DNA of 48,493 nucleotides, from contig CALTTC010000017.1 in assembly GCA_943908425.1 (NCBI GenBank), positions 1 through 48,493 of the forward strand, given 5' to 3'. Shown here one piece after another: positions 34,491-43,292 of this stretch. Position numbers and translations under genes: made by a program. Within the stretch, counting starts at the first letter, position 1; each line of letters begins with the position of its first letter. The notes beneath the pieces were generated by a model, which saw only the letters and a program-made list of their open reading frames with translations, did not search any database and was not told where the DNA came from. This DNA is from an uncultured Moraxella sp. GTDB lineage: Bacteria > Pseudomonadota > Gammaproteobacteria > Pseudomonadales > Moraxellaceae.

Positions 34491-35672
34491 TTATTGCGAA
34501 TCGGTAACCACATTTTTTTCTATACGAAAACCATTGCCGCTCATAGACTGCTTATTGTCGCTGGCGGTGGGCTTGAGTAGTTCTTGGTCAAATTCTTGAG
34601 CAGTATAAACAGGCTTAGGCTCAGGCAATCCACCATTGGCTGGTAATGGCTCAAGAGCACTACCGCCCATCTTAGGGTTGTCGTAGGGGTTTAAGGCAGA
34701 TTTTTTGGGTAAATTGTCTGCTATTTCTTGCCCTTGTGCTGGCGGTGGGTTTTTGGTGGTGGATGGCTCGGGGACAAAATTACCTTTACCGCGTGCTGGA
34801 CACGGACTAATCGCTGTCACGTGGGTCATAATTTTGGCGCTTAGTGCGCGAGCAGCGGCACCGCCCTTGATATTTTGGGTAATGGCAGTATTAAACACGC
34901 TAGGGTTAGTGATTTGTGCGTAATACTGTTGTGCAACAGGAATATACGACCAATGCCACGGCTCGTATTCATAGCCTTGACTGCGTCCCTTGCCATAGAC
35001 TTCACAAAAGCCATAATTCGGCGCATTGCTTTTTAGCCAACTGTATGCTTTGCGTCCTTCGGCACTTTGCCAGTAGCTAGACGATACGCTATTAAAATCA
35101 ATATCCGTGCCCCAATGGTGACGGCTGGTGCCAGGGAAAGACGACAGACGCAAAATAGAGGCTGCTTTGCTGGTATCGTCATTAGCGCTATTGCCCCATT
35201 TGCGCTCCCAAATACCACGCTGATGGTCATAAGAGCGGTAGGCGGAGACGATAGATAAGCGCACGCCATCACGCTCGGCTTGACGAATAAGTTGCATGAG
35301 TGGATTTAAGACTTGATTGTGCACCATTTCTGCCTTGGCGGTATAGCGCTTATCTACTGCCACCAGATTGCCTTTGCCTTTACCATGAACAGCGCCTAAC
35401 TGACCATCGCTTGCAATTTCGGGCGCTTCAAGCGGAGCAAGGGTAGGCGATTGTTGTAGGGTTGGGCTGGCGGGATCGGTAAATGGTGGTTGCGTCTCAT
35501 TTGGTAACTGCGTGCTAGGCTCGCCAGTAGGTGGTACTTGCTGGCGTTCTTCGGTAATCTCTGCGCCTTGTTGAATACCGCTTTTAAAAGCGTAATAAGC
35601 GATGATAGCAGCACCAAACAGGCACAGCAGAATACCGATGATAAGCGTTAAGTTGGAACGTGAATGTCTCAT
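34491..35672 (-). CDS. M15-family D-alanyl-D-alanine carboxypeptidase (VanY-like)
   Basis: A zinc peptidase that trims D-Ala from peptidoglycan stem peptides. The 393-residue protein has one N-terminal membrane helix (about 9-28), a Pro/Thr-rich spacer, and an M15B core: SAYRSYDHQRGIWERKWG near residue 140, the zinc motif SRHHWGTDID near 186 and EPWHWSY near 237. These provide the two His, Asp and Glu residues of the family. After the core is about 110 residues of low-complexity Pro/Asn/Gly sequence with no recognised domain. The upstream SH3 lipoprotein gene ends one base before this start, so the pair is probably one operon acting on cell wall at the inner membrane or periplasm. Confidence 0.9.
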   Translation of the reverse strand: MRHSRSNLTLIIGILLCLFGAAIIAYYAFKSGIQQGAEITEERQQVPPTGEPSTQLPNETQPPFTDPASPTLQQSPTLAPLEAPEIASDGQLGAVHGKGKGNLVAVDKRYTAKAEMVHNQVLNPLMQLIRQAERDGVRLSIVSAYRSYDHQRGIWERKWGNSANDDTSKAASILRLSSFPGTSRHHWGTDIDFNSVSSSYWQSAEGRKAYSWLKSNAPNYGFCEVYGKGRSQGYEYEPWHWSYIPVAQQYYAQITNPSVFNTAITQNIKGGAAARALSAKIMTHVTAISPCPARGKGNFVPEPSTTKNPPPAQGQEIADNLPKKSALNPYDNPKMGGSALEPLPANGGLPEPKPVYTAQEFDQELLKPTASDNKQSMSGNGFRIEKNVVTDSQ

Positions 35673-35673
35673 A

Positions 35674-36195
35674 TTAGTAGGTCAAGTATCCACCAAAGCT
35701 ATAACCTACCAAGCCTTGCGAGTCCCTAACTTTAACCCAACAACCTTCAATGTTGTTAATCACTTCGCATTTATTGGTGATACCGATCACATACACTTGT
35801 TCTGAATCGTACAAGTAGCCTAATTTGCGCCCACTTTTAGATGGCGAATTTCGCACAATCACGTTACCGCCATATTGGGTAATAACTTGCGCGTGATAGC
35901 GTACCACTTGTTCTGTGGGCTGTTGTGCTACAGGTTTGGGTGGTAGCTCAGGCAGAGGCTCTACCGCGACAGGCTGCTGTATAGCACCAGCGTTATTAAC
36001 CGGATAGTACTGCTCTTGCCCTACGGGTTGCACTGGTTGCATTGGCTGAGCGGTAGGCTGTACTTGCGCTTGCTGGGCACGTTCTTTTTCGTCATTTTCA
36101 ACGATGGTGCGTGCCACGCCTTTAACGACATCATCACAGCCGGCAAGTATGCTAAGGCTGGCAAATAGGCTAGCTACAATTAATGATTTACGCAT
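35674..36195 (-). CDS. SH3-domain lipoprotein
   Basis: A 173-residue lipoprotein with signal peptide and lipobox LAGC (Cys19). A Pro/Gln-rich spacer (about 45-90) separates this from a C-terminal SH3-type domain (about 98-173: VIVRNSPSKSGRKLGYL, then VYVIGITNKCEVINNIEGCWVKV). Bacterial SH3 domains often bind peptidoglycan. The gene lies directly before the VanY-type carboxypeptidase gene (one base apart), and both look like cell-wall proteins, so the lipoprotein may target or regulate the peptidase. No specific gene name is recognised. The two cysteines in the domain could form a disulfide. Confidence 0.85.
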   Translation of the reverse strand: MRKSLIVASLFASLSILAGCDDVVKGVARTIVENDEKERAQQAQVQPTAQPMQPVQPVGQEQYYPVNNAGAIQQPVAVEPLPELPPKPVAQQPTEQVVRYHAQVITQYGGNVIVRNSPSKSGRKLGYLYDSEQVYVIGITNKCEVINNIEGCWVKVRDSQGLVGYSFGGYLTY

Positions 36196-36331
36196 TGGTA
36201 ATCCTTTAAAAATTTTTGTAAATAAGCAGTAATTTTGTGCAATATTAAAGCATAAGTTATAAAAAAATACAACATAATAATCCGTAAGATTTAAACAGTG
36301 AACAAATGTCAGTAACGGCGCAAATTATGCT

Positions 36332-36359
36332 TTGCAAATCGCGCAAAAACACGTATCAT
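36332..36359 (+). promoter_or_regulatory. Possible sigma-70 promoter for xthA
   Basis: TTGCAA (36332-36337) and TATCAT (36354-36359) are 16 bases apart and lie 20 bases before the start codon. The leader would be short, with no clear ribosome site. A TATACT just downstream is an alternative -10. Confidence 0.35.
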
Positions 36360-36378
36360 ATATACTTTTGGCATTTTT

Positions 36379-37188
36379 ATGGGCACTTTTGTTTCATTTA
36401 ATATTAACAGCATTCGTAGTCGCATCCATCAGTTAGTAGCGATACAATCAAGCCTTGCCCCTGATGTTATTGGGCTTCAAGAAACCAAAGTTCACGATGA
36501 CGCTTTTCCGTGGGCGGATATTGAGCAGTTGGGTTATCATGCCGAAATTTTTGGACAAAAAGCCCACTATGGCGTGGCGTTATTATCCAAACAACGACCA
36601 ATTTTTGTACAAAAAGGATTTTTGGGTGATGCTGAAACCAGCCAGCGACGTTTTATCCATGCAAGATACGTGATTGCTGGCAAAGAGGTGGATGTCTTAA
36701 ATGGCTATTTCCCCCAAGGTGAAAATGAAATCCACCCCACCAAATTTCCCTTAAAGCGCCAATTTTATGCTAACCTAACCGCGTATATTGCCAAGCTGTT
36801 ACAAGAAAAGCGCACACTTATTGTAATGGGCGATATGAACGTTGCCCCAGAGGATAAGGATGTGGGTATTGGCGAAAAAAACGCCAAACGTTGGCTAAAA
36901 AATGGCACTTGCTCGTTTTTGCCAGTGGAGCGGGCGTGGTATGAGACGCTATTGGCGACAGGGCTTAAGGATAGCTACCGCGTACGTTATCCTGAGGGCG
37001 AGGCTTTAAGCTGGTTTGATTATCGCAGTAAGGGTTTTGATGATACGCCAAAGCGTGGCTTACGTATTGATCATATTTTATTAAGTGGCGACTTGATAGA
37101 ACGCGTGTCGGCGGTAGGCGTGGATTATGAGGTGCGCGCTATGGATAAGCCATCTGACCATGCCCCTGTTTGGGTGGTGTTAGATTAA
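36379..37188 (+). CDS. xthA: Exodeoxyribonuclease III
   Basis: ExoIII is the main abasic-site endonuclease and 3'-phosphatase of base-excision repair. The 269-residue protein carries the AP-endonuclease family motifs: VSFNINSIRSR at the N-terminus, VIGLQETKVHDDAFP near residue 30, VLNGYFPQGEN near 107, GDMNVAPEDKDVG near 152, and the C-terminal catalytic PSDHAPVWVVLD. Length equals the E. coli enzyme (268). The start ATG at 36379 is divergent from the SH3 lipoprotein gene. The DUF3298 lipoprotein gene follows after 61 bases with its own ribosome site. Confidence 0.95.
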   Translation: MGTFVSFNINSIRSRIHQLVAIQSSLAPDVIGLQETKVHDDAFPWADIEQLGYHAEIFGQKAHYGVALLSKQRPIFVQKGFLGDAETSQRRFIHARYVIAGKEVDVLNGYFPQGENEIHPTKFPLKRQFYANLTAYIAKLLQEKRTLIVMGDMNVAPEDKDVGIGEKNAKRWLKNGTCSFLPVERAWYETLLATGLKDSYRVRYPEGEALSWFDYRSKGFDDTPKRGLRIDHILLSGDLIERVSAVGVDYEVRAMDKPSDHAPVWVVLD

Positions 37189-37249
37189 AAAGCTGTGTTA
37201 CAATGACAGCAAGTTTTTAACAGCAAATTTGAACTATTAAGGAGAGTTT

Positions 37250-38110
37250 TTGAAAACGTATGCCCCCCTACTATTGATTGTGATGGCGCTAACCGCCTGT
37301 CAAAAGCCCGCTCCGCCTAAATCGCTAGAAACCCCCCAAACGGTGAGCGCGGATACCACCCCGGGCGAAACCTTACAAAATATTGAGGATAATCTGGCAC
37401 AGGTGGCACAAATTACAAGCCCTAAAAACGTGGTCTTTGACACGGTTGCCTTGGGTTATCAATTGCCTAAGGCGGTACAGACGGTGTGTCAAGTCGGTGA
37501 ACTGGTAGAAGAGGGGCAAATCGCCTGTCCGGTGATTAAAATAGAGCTTGCCAAGTCTAAGCCAGAATTTATTGCCCAAACGGTCAATCGTGCTATTACA
37601 AATGATGACAACCCAAAACTTCTCAAATTCAAAAAATCACTAGATGAGTTTGCGCTAGAGCAAGTCGCGACAGAAAGTGCGACAGCGTTTTATAAGGGCA
37701 TTGATATTGAACGGCTCCCCGACCACAAAAACTTGGTGCAAATTGCTATCTCAACTGAAGAATTTATGGGCGGTGCACACGGTATGAGCTGGGTGGACTA
37801 CAAATTGTTTGATACCAAATTACAAACCGAGATTACTTTAGATGATTTGTTGTTGCCAGATATTGATTTTTATGGCGTGCTAGATGCTGCCTATGACAGG
37901 GCGTTACTAGAAATGTTTGGCAATCCCGATGAAATTACCCCACACAAAGAAAGCTATCCTTTAGAGATGACAAATAATGTGCATTTTAGCGATGCAGGGC
38001 TTGAGTTTGTTTATCAGCCTTACGAGCTTGGACCTTATATGATGGGTAATATTACGCTTGTGGTGCCATTTGCAAAGTTGCAGGGAGTTATTAAGCCGGA
38101 ATACTTATAA
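37250..38110 (+). CDS. DUF3298 domain lipoprotein
   Basis: A 286-residue lipoprotein with signal peptide and lipobox LTAC (Cys17). The C-terminal 100 residues match the RsiV/DUF3298 type (EFMGGAHGMSWVDYKLFDTK, then DDLLLPDI, DAGLEFVYQPYELGPYMMG and VVPFAKL), a fold also seen in peptidoglycan-related and anti-sigma-factor proteins. Function is unknown. The start is TTG at 37250 with a strong AAGGAGAG upstream. Its stop overlaps the end of corA: the hexamer TTATAA (38105-38110) supplies both stops, one per strand. Confidence 0.82.
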   Translation: MKTYAPLLLIVMALTACQKPAPPKSLETPQTVSADTTPGETLQNIEDNLAQVAQITSPKNVVFDTVALGYQLPKAVQTVCQVGELVEEGQIACPVIKIELAKSKPEFIAQTVNRAITNDDNPKLLKFKKSLDEFALEQVATESATAFYKGIDIERLPDHKNLVQIAISTEEFMGGAHGMSWVDYKLFDTKLQTEITLDDLLLPDIDFYGVLDAAYDRALLEMFGNPDEITPHKESYPLEMTNNVHFSDAGLEFVYQPYELGPYMMGNITLVVPFAKLQGVIKPEYL

Positions 38111-39286
38111 CCAACCGGCACGGCGAAACTTATAATATAGTATAAAGCACACCAAAAGCACCGTGCCAACCACGATAAAATAACTGTATTCCCAATGTAA
38201 TTCGGGCATATTATCAAAGTTCATTCCATAAATGCCCGCCACCGCCGTGGGCACTGCTGCAATCCCTGCCCATGCAGCAAGCTTACGCACGACATCGTTT
38301 TGTCCCATTGTCACCATTGCCATATAAGTGTCCATTGCCACGCTTAACATTTCGTTTAAGCCATTGACGGCATCTAGTGAGCGCAGTAGATGGTCGCTTA
38401 CGTCACGAAAATAGGGCTTAGCCGCGGCAGGGAAATTGGCGGTAAGCTCGCTTTTATTGTGGTTAATAAAGAAATTACACACATCTTGCACCGGTAAAAT
38501 CACCGCGCGCATATGTACAAGTTGCGATTTTAATTCATACAGACTTTTTAGAGTATCACGGCTAAATTCATAGCTAAAAATATCGCGTTCTTGTTCCCGT
38601 AAATAGCTACCCAAGCGGTCGGTAATCGGTAAATAGTTATCAACAATAAAGTCCAAAATGGCGTGCAATACAAAAACAGGTCCTAGCCGTAACCGTTCTG
38701 GGCGACGATGATAGTGTTCACGCACGGGGGCGTAGCTGTTGGAGGCACCATTTCTTATTGTAATGATGAAGTTTTTGCCCATAAACATAGCGGTGGTACC
38801 ATAGCGGATTTTATTGTCCTCTAGTTTGGCGGTACGTACAACAACAAAGATGGTATCGCCGGCGTAGCTTTCAACTTTGGGGCGTTGGTGGTCGGCAAAG
38901 GCATCTTCTAGAGCCAGTTCGTGCAAATCAAAAGCGTCTTGAACTTGGGAGATGGTCTCAAAGCTTGGATCGTATAGCCCAAGCCACACAAATTGATGGT
39001 TGTTGGTGAGCGTTTTACTCACCTCGCTGATGCTAAGTTTGCTTAGCATCTCACCGGTTTTGCGCGAATAAGAATGGCAGATAATTTGTTCATTATCACC
39101 AAGCGAATCAATCTCTTCTAGACGGTCGGCATCAGGGTCGTAGACCGTCATGGTCTCTAGGGTATCTTCTTCGGTTGCCTCAGAATCCCCGTAGATATAG
39201 CTGTCTAATAGGTCATCATCGCTTGTGATTTCGCTGTTGATGATCTCATCATCGTCATCATCGTATTTTTTGTAATCATCCACCAA
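38105..39286 (-). CDS. corA: Magnesium/cobalt transporter CorA
   Basis: CorA is a pentameric Mg2+ channel. The 393-residue protein has the large cytoplasmic domain and two C-terminal membrane helices, with the selectivity motif GMN near residue 354 (IYGMNFDNMPE) and a basic tail (YYKFRRAGWL). The first 75 residues are an acidic extension (KKYDDDDDEI and further Asp/Glu runs) absent from the typical 316-residue E. coli form. The start is TTG at 39286 or GTG one codon later; no ATG fits. No magnesium-sensing leader was recognised upstream. It is convergent with the DUF3298 gene and divergent from purA. Confidence 0.92.
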   Translation of the reverse strand: MVDDYKKYDDDDDEIINSEITSDDDLLDSYIYGDSEATEEDTLETMTVYDPDADRLEEIDSLGDNEQIICHSYSRKTGEMLSKLSISEVSKTLTNNHQFVWLGLYDPSFETISQVQDAFDLHELALEDAFADHQRPKVESYAGDTIFVVVRTAKLEDNKIRYGTTAMFMGKNFIITIRNGASNSYAPVREHYHRRPERLRLGPVFVLHAILDFIVDNYLPITDRLGSYLREQERDIFSYEFSRDTLKSLYELKSQLVHMRAVILPVQDVCNFFINHNKSELTANFPAAAKPYFRDVSDHLLRSLDAVNGLNEMLSVAMDTYMAMVTMGQNDVVRKLAAWAGIAAVPTAVAGIYGMNFDNMPELHWEYSYFIVVGTVLLVCFILYYKFRRAGWL

Positions 39287-39481
39287 ATAGCCCCCAAGTT
39301 GTGTTGCAAAAGCTTGCTAGTATAACAAAATTTATAGTACTTATAAAAGGTTAATGGTGTTTTTTGTGGAAGTAGGGCAAGCGGGTTGCCCGGCAACAAA
39401 AATTATGTTTCTTGCCTGTCTAAAATATGATAGACTAAAGAGTATCAATAGGTATTTTTTTGTGTTAATTTAGGGGTTATT

Positions 39482-40765
39482 ATGGGTAAAAATGTCGTGA
39501 TACTCGGCAGTCAATGGGGTGATGAAGGTAAAGGTAAAATCGTTGATTTATTGACCGAAAAAGCAGCGGCAGTGGCTCGCTTTCAAGGGGGACATAACGC
39601 TGGGCATACGCTGGTGGTGGACGGCAAAAAAACAGTTCTGCATTTAATCCCCTCAGGCATTTTGCGCGAGGGGGTGACCTGTTATATTGGTAATGGTGTG
39701 GTGCTTGCCCCTGATGCCTTGCTAAAAGAGATGGCAATGCTTGCCCAAACTGGCGTTGATGTACAAAATAAACTTAAACTATCGCCGATGTGTACGCTGA
39801 TTATGCCCTATCACACGGCGCTTGATCAGGCGCGCGAGGCGAAGCGTGGCGAGGGGGCTATTGGTACGACAGGGCGAGGCATTGGACCGGCGTATGAAGA
39901 CGCGGTGGCAAGACGAGCATTGAAAGTCGCTGATTTATATCGGGCGGATTTGTCAGAAAAATTGCGTAGCTTGGTGGATTATCATAATTTTGCTTTAGCG
40001 AATTATTATAACGTGGCAACGGTGGATTTTGCCGATACGCTGACCTTGTGCCAGACTTGGGCAGATGCCTTAAAAGGCTTATTGTGCGATGTGGCAGGCG
40101 AGCTGGAAGCCCATCAAACAGCAGGGGCGAATTTAATGTTTGAGGGCGCGCAAGGCACCTTACTGGACATTGACCACGGTACTTATCCGTTTGTGACAAG
40201 CTCTAATACCACGGCAGGCGGGGTGGCGACAGGCACAGGACTTGGGCCTTTGTATTTTGATTATGTGCTAGGTATCACCAAAGCCTATACCACGCGCGTG
40301 GGGGGTGGTCCATTCCCAACTGAATTGTTTGATGCGGTGGGCGAGCACCTAGCGACAGTGGGGCATGAATTTGGGGCGACTACAGGGCGAGCAAGACGCT
40401 GTGGTTGGTTTGACGCGGTGAGCGTGCGCCGTGCGGTGGTATTGAATTCTATGACAGGTATTTGCTTAACCAAGCTTGATGTACTAGATGGGCTAGATGA
40501 GCTGAAAATTGCCGTGGATTACACCAGTGATGATGCGATAACAGGGGCGTACGATGCACATTTTTATGCCAATGTTACCCCAGTGTATGAAACCTTGCCC
40601 GGCTGGTCAGAAAGTACCATCGGTATCACTGACTTTGATAAATTACCAGACAACGCCAAAGCCTACATTCGCCGCATTGAAGCGCTTGTGGGCTGTCCTG
40701 TGGATATTATCTCAACAGGGGCAGACCGTGATGAAACCATTGTCTTGCGTGACCCTTATGTTTAG
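39482..40765 (+). CDS. purA: Adenylosuccinate synthetase
   Basis: PurA joins IMP and aspartate using GTP, the first committed step to AMP. The 427-residue product has the P-loop GSQWGDEGKGKIVDLL near residue 10, GGHNAGHTLVV near 38, the conserved TTGRGIGPAYEDAVAR near 128, and GPFPTEL near 277. Length and motif order match the family. AGGGG precedes the ATG. It heads a plus-strand run with the TSUP permease and rnz, which follow with a 13-base gap and then an overlap, but no functional link is obvious. Confidence 0.97.
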   Translation: MGKNVVILGSQWGDEGKGKIVDLLTEKAAAVARFQGGHNAGHTLVVDGKKTVLHLIPSGILREGVTCYIGNGVVLAPDALLKEMAMLAQTGVDVQNKLKLSPMCTLIMPYHTALDQAREAKRGEGAIGTTGRGIGPAYEDAVARRALKVADLYRADLSEKLRSLVDYHNFALANYYNVATVDFADTLTLCQTWADALKGLLCDVAGELEAHQTAGANLMFEGAQGTLLDIDHGTYPFVTSSNTTAGGVATGTGLGPLYFDYVLGITKAYTTRVGGGPFPTELFDAVGEHLATVGHEFGATTGRARRCGWFDAVSVRRAVVLNSMTGICLTKLDVLDGLDELKIAVDYTSDDAITGAYDAHFYANVTPVYETLPGWSESTIGITDFDKLPDNAKAYIRRIEALVGCPVDIISTGADRDETIVLRDPYV

Positions 40766-40778
40766 ATAATCTTTAGTA

Positions 40779-41516
40779 ATGGTGGACAGTGGCGGTGTCT
40801 GGTTATTTATAATCAACCTAGCAACCTCGCTTTTGACCGCCATAACGGGCATGGGTGGCGGCACAGTGCTTATTGGACTGTTGCCGTTATTTATTGCGCC
40901 TTCTGCCTTGATTCCAGTACACGCCACAACCCAGCTCGCGAGCAATGTTAGCCGTGCGTGGTTTAGTCGTCATCTTATCCATTGGCAGTTTGTGCTCATG
41001 TTTGCTTGGGGCGCGTTGGGCGGGGCGCTTGTATTTGGGCTCTTGGTGCGGTGGCTTACGCTTGATTTTATTCCGCTACTTATCGGTATTTATATTTTAT
41101 TGACCCAGTGGTCGGCGAGCGTCAATCGCTTATTACGCCGTTTGGATAATTTTTATTTGATTGGTTTTGTGCAGATGGGGGTGGGGCTGTTTGTTGGCGC
41201 GCCAGGTCCGCTACATATGCCATTGCTACTCAAAACCTATGACAACGCCACAGCGGTCAGTGTCGGTAGTGTGATGATGAGCTTGGTGCACGCCGGTAAG
41301 CTTGTAGTGTTTATGCTCCTTGGCTTTGTTTTCACTGATTATTGGCGACTTATCTTGGTGATGGTACTGGCGGCTTCTTTGGGTTCTTGGCTTGGGGTAA
41401 AATTGCGCGCTTATGTGCCGATTGCGTGGTTACAACGGCTTATGCCTTGGCTACTTACTGCCATTGCCCTAAATATTATTATTCATAACGGCAGACAATT
41501 ATGGCATTTCGGCTAA
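40779..41516 (+). CDS. TSUP-family permease (TauE/SafE type)
   Basis: A 245-residue membrane protein with about eight hydrophobic segments and the TauE/SafE fold: TGMGGGTVLIGLLPLFIAPSA in the first half and GAPGPLHMPLLLKTY in the second. Members export or import sulfite, taurine, sulfoacetate or related anions; the substrate here is unknown. It starts 13 bases after purA and its last 16 bases overlap the start of rnz, so it is probably translated from the purA mRNA and coupled to rnz. Confidence 0.85.
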   Translation: MVDSGGVWLFIINLATSLLTAITGMGGGTVLIGLLPLFIAPSALIPVHATTQLASNVSRAWFSRHLIHWQFVLMFAWGALGGALVFGLLVRWLTLDFIPLLIGIYILLTQWSASVNRLLRRLDNFYLIGFVQMGVGLFVGAPGPLHMPLLLKTYDNATAVSVGSVMMSLVHAGKLVVFMLLGFVFTDYWRLILVMVLAASLGSWLGVKLRAYVPIAWLQRLMPWLLTAIALNIIIHNGRQLWHFG

Positions 41517-42457
41517 CATTTTTGGGCACTTCGGCAGGTATGCCAACCAAGACCCGTTTTGTTTCTGGGCTTGGTGTTGAATGCTTGGATAACAGCGCCC
41601 GCAAATACGCACCATGGCTTTTGATAGACTGTGGCGAGGGCATACAATATCAGCTTTTAAAAACGCCCTTAAAACTCAATAAATTGATGGCTATTTGTAT
41701 TACCCATTTGCACGGTGATCACTGCTTTGGGGTGGCAGGATTGTTGGCGACGATGGCAATGCAGGGGCGACGTGAGCCATTAACGCTTATTGCCCCACAA
41801 GCGCTTAGCAAGCTTTTGGATACTTATAGCTTGGTGTGCGAGCTGTATTTTGATTTTCCTATTAATTTTATCGCCATTGAGGATTGTTTGGCGACAGGGG
41901 TAAGTCTAGAGATTGCCCAAAATCATCAGTTGCACATTGACTTTACCGCCTTAGCCCACCGCATTGCTTCTTATGCCTTTACGCTTACCCAATGCTTAAC
42001 TACTAAACGCTTGGCGCTAGATAAACTGCGTGCCTTAAATATTGATAAAGACGATTATCATCACTATAAGGCGCAAGCTGAATTTTGGGTTAATACGGCA
42101 ACAAATTGTCGGCTTGTGGTGGCAGGGGATAATAGCCAGCCCGAACTGCTTGCGTCTGCTGTTGCGGATGCGCACGCATTAGTGCACGAATGTACCTACA
42201 CGCAAGCGGTACTTGATAAGCTACTTGCCAATGGTCGTGATGACCCAAAGCACACAACCGCCAAGCAAATCGCCTGTTTTGCAAGGCAAGCTGGTTTGCC
42301 GTTATTGGCGCTCACACATTTTAGTCCCCGTTATGCCCCATTTGATAATCCCAATGAGAAACAGCCCAACATGGGGCATATCCGTGCAGAAATTGCCCGC
42401 TATTATTCTGGACAAGTGGTGCTGGCAAAGGATTTATTGCAGGTGATGATTGAATAG
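41501..42457 (+). CDS. rnz: Ribonuclease Z
   Basis: A metallo-beta-lactamase-fold endonuclease that cleaves 3' of the discriminator base of tRNA precursors. The 318-residue product has the N-terminal FLGTSAGMPTKTR, the metal motif THLHGDHCFG near residue 68, the histidine in ALAHRIASYAFTL, and late ligands in VVAGDN, LVHECTY and ALTHFSPRY, in the short (ElaC-type) form. Start ATG at 41501 overlaps the end of the permease gene by 16 bases. tRNA-Ser(UGA) in this window encodes its CCA; in bacteria with genomically encoded CCA, RNase Z has a more limited role, so essentiality here is uncertain. Confidence 0.92.
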   Translation: MAFRLTFLGTSAGMPTKTRFVSGLGVECLDNSARKYAPWLLIDCGEGIQYQLLKTPLKLNKLMAICITHLHGDHCFGVAGLLATMAMQGRREPLTLIAPQALSKLLDTYSLVCELYFDFPINFIAIEDCLATGVSLEIAQNHQLHIDFTALAHRIASYAFTLTQCLTTKRLALDKLRALNIDKDDYHHYKAQAEFWVNTATNCRLVVAGDNSQPELLASAVADAHALVHECTYTQAVLDKLLANGRDDPKHTTAKQIACFARQAGLPLLALTHFSPRYAPFDNPNEKQPNMGHIRAEIARYYSGQVVLAKDLLQVMIE

Positions 42458-43292
42458 AGAGTATTGGTATTTATAAAGCTAAACCAACCTAATGTTCACA
42501 CTCAAAACATAAAGCTAGTCTATTATAACTTAATAAAATCTAAGCCAAGAAAATAACTTGGATTTTAATTGCTGGTAATTCTAAAGCAGTGGATGACTTG
42601 ATGGTTATTCAAAAATACAGCACCATAAATTGTCTTGTGATAGAACCTTAAAGCAAAAAACGTTTAAACTAGATAAAAGTTATTTTGGTGATAGGTGTAA
42701 AGACAAACGTGATTGTGGTGCTACTGGTCAAACTATTGTATTTATTATTTTAAAATGTAATGGCAAGGTTAGCTCTTGCAACGACACTAAGTAAAATACG
42801 CTTATGCCCACTATTATCAGTAAAACCAAGCCCTATACAAAACAATTATCCAAGCTATAGCGCGTTAAATGTAGATGGTTTAAAATTTTTTAGAATATCG
42901 CGCCAAAGAATTTACTAATTATTGCAATCGCGTTAATAGCATGGAAAATTTTGGCAACAGTTTAAACATATTGTTGGTAAGTATAATGGCGTGGACAAAA
43001 GCATTTGTATTTGTTACTAAAACGGTTTAGAGTTATATGTAATGGCATTTAATAAGCTTAAAATCTTAAAAATAGTATGATATTAAGGATTTAATATTTT
43101 TAAGACTATAAAATATTTATATAACAAAAATTATCGTGATATTTTTATAAAATATATTTATAAATAGACCTTTTGCAAAATTACGTCTTTATTGGGTTTG
43201 TTAATATTTCATGTTTAGTAAAATCAAGAATTAAAAACTAGGGTGTTGAATTTTGCCGTTTACTCATCAAAGGATAAAATAAAATACTAACC
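42458..43292. other. 835-base gap with a decayed insertion sequence
   Basis: No intact gene is present. Between about 42556 and 43076 the plus strand carries a degraded IS1595-type transposase (listed separately). From there to the dnaG stop codon the sequence is very AT-rich. AGACCTTTTGCAAAA at 43166-43180 looks like an insertion-sequence end of another family, and AGGGTGTTGAATTTTG near 43239 may be an end of the first element. Neither has a matching partner that I could find. Confidence 0.65.
42556..43076 (+). mobile_element. Remnant of an IS1595-family (ISXO2-like) transposase
   Basis: Translation in shifting plus-strand frames gives pieces that align in order with ISXO2-type transposases: WILIAGNSKAVDDL (42559 on), FKLDKSYFGD (about 42662-42691, for the usual DESYFGG), then GATGQTIVFIILKCNGKV (about 42717-42770, for GAAGK...VFGLLKRNGKV), KEFTNYCNRVNSMENF (42905-42952) and WQQFKHIVGKYNGVDKSI (42952-43005, for the FW...KYNGID element). 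Several frameshifts and stop codons separate the pieces, so no enzyme can be made. I assign the family by motif order from memory. No intact terminal repeats or target duplication were identified. Confidence 0.72.
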
